A stretch of 64,000 bases of DNA from NCBI RefSeq assembly GCF_038595065.1, contig NZ_CP152003.1:1406001-1470000 (forward strand), given 5' to 3'. Position 1 is the first letter of the stretch. Each line of letters begins with the position of its first letter. This DNA comes from Sutcliffiella sp. FSL R7-0096 (GTDB taxonomy: Bacteria; Bacillota; Bacilli; Bacillales; Bacillaceae_I). Below are positions 62,694 to 64,000 of the stretch, one piece after another. Made by a program: the position numbers and the translations under genes. Under the pieces are notes generated by a model. That model ran no database searches, had not been told where the DNA came from, and worked only from the letters and a program-made list of their open reading frames with translations.

Positions 62694-63983
62694 ATGAAAA
62701 AATTCCTAGCAATGTTAATGGTTGCCGTTTTAACTTTAGGCGTCCTGGCTGCATGTGGTCCACAACGTGAGACAGGCAATGAAGGTGGCAACACTGGTGC
62801 TGAAGGCGAAGGTACTACAACTGAGGGTGTAGATAAGCCAGAAAGCCTTACAGTATGGGTAAATGATGATGAGAAACAAAGAGCGGCACTAGATGAAATC
62901 TTTGCAGCTTATACAGAAGAAACTGGTATTGAAGTTAAAGCGACTGGTATCTCCATGTTGGATCAAGTAGAAGCTCTTGCTCTTGATGGCCCTGCTGGAA
63001 AAGGTCCAGATGTATTCTTCGGTCCACATGACCGACTTGGTGATATCGTACTTCGTGGTCTTGCAGATCCAATCGACTTAGGGGAAGATGCTTCTCTTTA
63101 CAGCGAAACAGCAATCAATGCAGTAACAATTGATGGTGAAGCATATGGAGTACCACAAGTTATCGAAACTTACGGTATGTTCTACAATAAAGATCTTGTA
63201 TCTGCTGAAGAAATTGCAACTATGGAAGGTCTTATGACAGTTGCTGAAGAGCAAACAGATGCTAGTCAAGATAAATATGGATTCTTGATGGAAGCTACTA
63301 ACTTCTATTTCATCTATCCTTTCTTTGCTGGTAATGGCGGATATGTTTTCAATAACGATGGTTCTGGTTTTGATGCTTCTGACATCGGTCTTGCTAACGA
63401 AGGCGCTGTTGAAGGTGGAGAACTTGTACAATCTTGGTTCGACAATGGATACATCCCTAAAGAAATCAATGGCGATATCATGAGTGGATTATTCACTGAT
63501 GGCAAAGTTGCAACTGTTCTTACAGGTCCTTGGAACATCGCTACTTACAGAGATGCTTTGGGTGACAAATTGGGTACAGCTACACTTCCGAAACTGGATA
63601 ATGGAGACGTTCCTAAGTCTTTCGTTGGGGTAAAAGCTTGGATGTTAAGCTCATACTCTGAGAATCAGGAGTGGGCAATCGACTTAATGAAATTCATTAC
63701 AAACTATGACAATGCTATGAAATACTATCAAGCTGCTGGTGAAATGCCTGCACTTCAAGAAGCATTAGATAGCGAAGAAATTGCTAACGATGAAATCATC
63801 GGTGCATTCGCTGAGCAAACTCAATATGGTGAGCCAATGCCAAACATTCCACAAATGCAACAAGTTTGGGATCCTATGGGTAGCGCTCTTCAATTCATCG
63901 CTAACGGAGACGATGTTGGTGAAGTATTAGAAGAAGCGGTTCAAACAATCGAAGATAATATTGCAGCAAGTGGAGCTCAATAA
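62694..63983 (+). CDS. mdxE: Maltodextrin-binding lipoprotein (MdxE/MalE-like)
   Basis: A 429-residue substrate-binding lipoprotein of the maltose type. The signal sequence ends in LAACG (lipobox). The mature protein starts with a Gly/Glu/Thr-rich linker, then LTVWVNDDEKQRAALDEIFA and GKGPDVFFGPHDRLGDIVLRG, and later FTDGKVATVLTGPWNIATYR. These are MalE-family motifs. It delivers maltodextrins to an ABC importer whose permease genes should lie just right of the window. GGAGGGGTC precedes the ATG. Confidence 0.92.
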   Translation: MKKFLAMLMVAVLTLGVLAACGPQRETGNEGGNTGAEGEGTTTEGVDKPESLTVWVNDDEKQRAALDEIFAAYTEETGIEVKATGISMLDQVEALALDGPAGKGPDVFFGPHDRLGDIVLRGLADPIDLGEDASLYSETAINAVTIDGEAYGVPQVIETYGMFYNKDLVSAEEIATMEGLMTVAEEQTDASQDKYGFLMEATNFYFIYPFFAGNGGYVFNNDGSGFDASDIGLANEGAVEGGELVQSWFDNGYIPKEINGDIMSGLFTDGKVATVLTGPWNIATYRDALGDKLGTATLPKLDNGDVPKSFVGVKAWMLSSYSENQEWAIDLMKFITNYDNAMKYYQAAGEMPALQEALDSEEIANDEIIGAFAEQTQYGEPMPNIPQMQQVWDPMGSALQFIANGDDVGEVLEEAVQTIEDNIAASGAQ

Positions 63984-64000
63984 TTACTAACGATTAAACC

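Overview
This is a chromosomal window from a Bacillaceae species (low-to-moderate GC Firmicute). Shine-Dalgarno sites are strong (AAGGAGG type), GTG and TTG starts are common, and the window holds spore-germination genes (gerPA-gerPF), a Spo0E-like phosphatase, a LexA box of the Bacillus type and a backbone colinear with the Bacillus subtilis yhjD-yisR segment. The backbone genes, in order, are yhjD (cut by the left edge), yhjE, sipV, addB, addA, sbcD, sbcC, yisB, gerPF to gerPA, yisI, yisK, yisL, yisN, asnO, a yisP-like gene (here crtM), yisQ and yisR. Everything else lies between these landmarks and is accessory. No tRNA, rRNA, CRISPR array or prophage was seen.

1-5.5 kb: yhjD behind a LexA box, an S9 peptidase, a VOC protein, an APH-type kinase, a MITE-like repeat, yhjE and sipV. 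5.5-24.5 kb is an accessory block between sipV and addB. It has a large ATPase-TPR-wHTH-BTAD regulator, then a probable operon for a branched-chain-amino-acid-type ABC importer (five genes), a 58-residue unknown protein, a KAS III-like enzyme with an altered triad, an alpha/beta hydrolase and an SDR dehydrogenase. An RND pump, a CoA-ligase-like AMP-binding enzyme, a YidC-type insertase and an MFS transporter follow. The ABC operon and the CoA ligase share the same paired TGTAACC direct repeats, 11 bp apart, just upstream of a -10 element. This is the pattern expected for a SARP/BTAD activator, so they probably form one regulon for uptake and catabolism of an unidentified organic (acyl or acid) substrate. 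This is the best candidate here for an undescribed system.

24.7-37.1 kb: the DNA-end-processing genes addB-addA-sbcD-sbcC and yisB. 37.1-39.7 kb: the reverse-strand gerP spore-coat operon with a sigma-K-type promoter and a duplicated gerPF. 39.8-47.1 kb: a DUF418 membrane protein, yisI, yisK, rocD, yisL, yisN and asnO, with two further copies of the MITE-like repeat flanking yisL.

47.2-55.8 kb: a carotenoid cluster at the yisP position. It has two forward crtN-like desaturase genes and crtM, facing a reverse operon for a CruF-like membrane protein, an acyltransferase, a glycosyltransferase and a third CrtN/CrtP-like enzyme. Together these suggest a glycosylated, acylated C30 carotenoid. A GC-rich dispersed repeat sits at each border of the two half-operons. 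55.8-64 kb: glnK-amtB with a GlnR/TnrA box, the MATE pump yisQ, the AraC regulator yisR, and a divergent maltodextrin locus (neopullulanase-type amylase and maltodextrin-binding lipoprotein) with an array of LacI/CcpA-type operators.
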